Made by a program: the position numbers and the translations under genes. Below the pieces are notes generated by a model. The model saw nothing but the letters and a program-made list of their open reading frames with translations, ran no database searches and had not been told where the DNA came from. DNA of 32,086 nt from Gammaproteobacteria bacterium (GTDB lineage: Bacteria > Pseudomonadota > Gammaproteobacteria > Pseudomonadales > Halieaceae), in contig JAUIEP010000043.1 in the NCBI GenBank assembly GCA_030428835.1, forward strand, positions 1 through 32,086, in the 5' to 3' direction. Every line of letters begins with the position of its first letter. The stretch's first letter is position 1. This document shows, in pieces, positions 31,581 through 32,086 of the stretch.

Positions 31581-32086
31581 GGCGTTCTTTGGCGCGCCAG
31601 CGCCCGAGATGCTGCTGCACCAGGTCGTGGGCGTTGAACTCGGCCTGCAGTACAGCGATGAAATTGAATACGCCCGTGAGCTTGCGCGCGATCAGGGCGA
31701 AATCGCGCGAGGGCGTGGTGAAGTGGCGCGTGGCGACCGAGGCCGCCGCGAGGCGCCCCGCCCGCTGCATGAGGCGCGAGCGGCCCCAGTTGTACTCGCC
31801 CTGTTCATTCAGGTGCTCAGCGGGCAGGTCTGCGGGCGCGCGCAGCGGTTCGAGCAGGTGCTGGCAGAAGTCGGCGAACAGCGCCTGTGCCTCCTCGCCG
31901 GCATCCGCGGGGAGGCAGCCGAGTCCCACGAGCCCCTTGACCAGGCCCTCGCGATCGGCAGCCTGTCCCGCCTCGATGGTGAGGCGCAGGTGATGCAGGA
32001 AATCCGCGTCGCATTCGAGCACCGAACCGAAATCGAGCAGAACCAGCTCGTCTTCGGCTTCCTTCAGGCGGCGGTCGCCCGGGTTG
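31558..32086 (-). CDS. ABC1/UbiB-family kinase, C-terminal part (cut by window edge)
   Basis: The last 175 or so residues of a second ABC1-family protein; its start lies beyond 32086. The visible beginning NPGDRR followed by LVLLDFGS is the family's catalytic/metal-binding block (NPG and DFG), equivalent to D293-P-N and LLDFGATR of the downstream gene. The rest is the helical C-lobe, ending in a basic tail (RAKERRGQKRQA). Its stop overlaps the start of the downstream kinase by 23 bp. The sequences differ clearly between the two, so they are paralogues rather than a recent duplication. Confidence 0.85.
   Translation of the reverse strand, partial: NPGDRRLKEAEDELVLLDFGSVLECDADFLHHLRLTIEAGQAADREGLVKGLVGLGCLPADAGEEAQALFADFCQHLLEPLRAPADLPAEHLNEQGEYNWGRSRLMQRAGRLAAASVATRHFTTPSRDFALIARKLTGVFNFIAVLQAEFNAHDLVQQHLGRWRAKERRGQKRQA

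Overview
The window is GC-rich, densely coded chromosomal DNA from what looks like a marine or aquatic gammaproteobacterium. The mix of a large TonB-dependent receptor, several short lipoproteins, PQQ-type quinoproteins, a DUF3604 protein, a wax-ester synthase and paired ABC1 kinases suggests the Halieaceae/Cellvibrionales neighbourhood. That placement is inference from gene content; no rRNA, tRNA or marker gene is present to confirm it. No transposase, integrase, phage gene or CRISPR array was seen.

Layout. 1-6.5 kb: a DUF4382-like lipoprotein with an unusual cysteine/acidic repeat region, a terminator, an unrecognised membrane protein, and on the minus strand a TonB-dependent receptor preceded by a membrane-anchored PhlG-like (DAPG hydrolase family) protein. 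6.5-12.4 kb: a plus-strand operon of three secreted redox proteins, namely a cytochrome c/Vgb-type beta-propeller, a glucose-dehydrogenase-type PQQ quinoprotein, and a polyvinyl-alcohol-dehydrogenase-type quinohemoprotein. 12.4-16.2 kb: a degenerate secreted SNase-like protein, a PHB-depolymerase/feruloyl-esterase-like lipoprotein and a secreted DUF3604 protein. 16.2-19 kb: a minus-strand acyltransferase-3/SGNH protein and a divergent sulfotransferase. 19-22 kb: an SMP-30-like lipoprotein, an NADP-dependent MDR oxidoreductase and a ThuA-like protein. 22-26.5 kb: a minus-strand set with a Cys-rich periplasmic protein, a PLP threonine/serine dehydratase, an unrecognised protein with a loose resemblance to acetoacetate decarboxylases, and an M19-like lipoprotein. 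26.5-28.2 kb: a possible tiny gene, a terminator, an RBS-sequestering hairpin and an MFS transporter. 28.2-32 kb: an intergenic region with two multi-armed palindromic elements, a WS/DGAT gene with a palindromic operator candidate, and two overlapping ABC1/UbiB-family kinases, the upstream one cut by the window edge.

The most striking non-coding signal is a family of composite palindromes built on GGTCGAAT..ATTCGACC. It is present three times between 6.5 and 13.3 kb as paired inverted units (REPIN-like). One copy carries three exact 27-bp-period tandem units, another abuts an 18-bp tandem repeat, and two copies bracket the SNase-like gene. The other strong structural signal is a 98-bp element at 28.2 kb that folds almost without unpaired junction bases into a three-way junction.

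How the genes may work together: the receptor, hydrolase-like protein, three electron-transfer quinoprotein/cytochrome proteins, esterase and MDR/ThuA/SMP-30 set are consistent with uptake and oxidation of unusual carbon compounds (alcohols, polyols, polymers or aromatics), with surplus carbon stored as wax ester or triacylglycerol. This is a hypothesis from neighbourhood only; no substrate can be read from the sequence.
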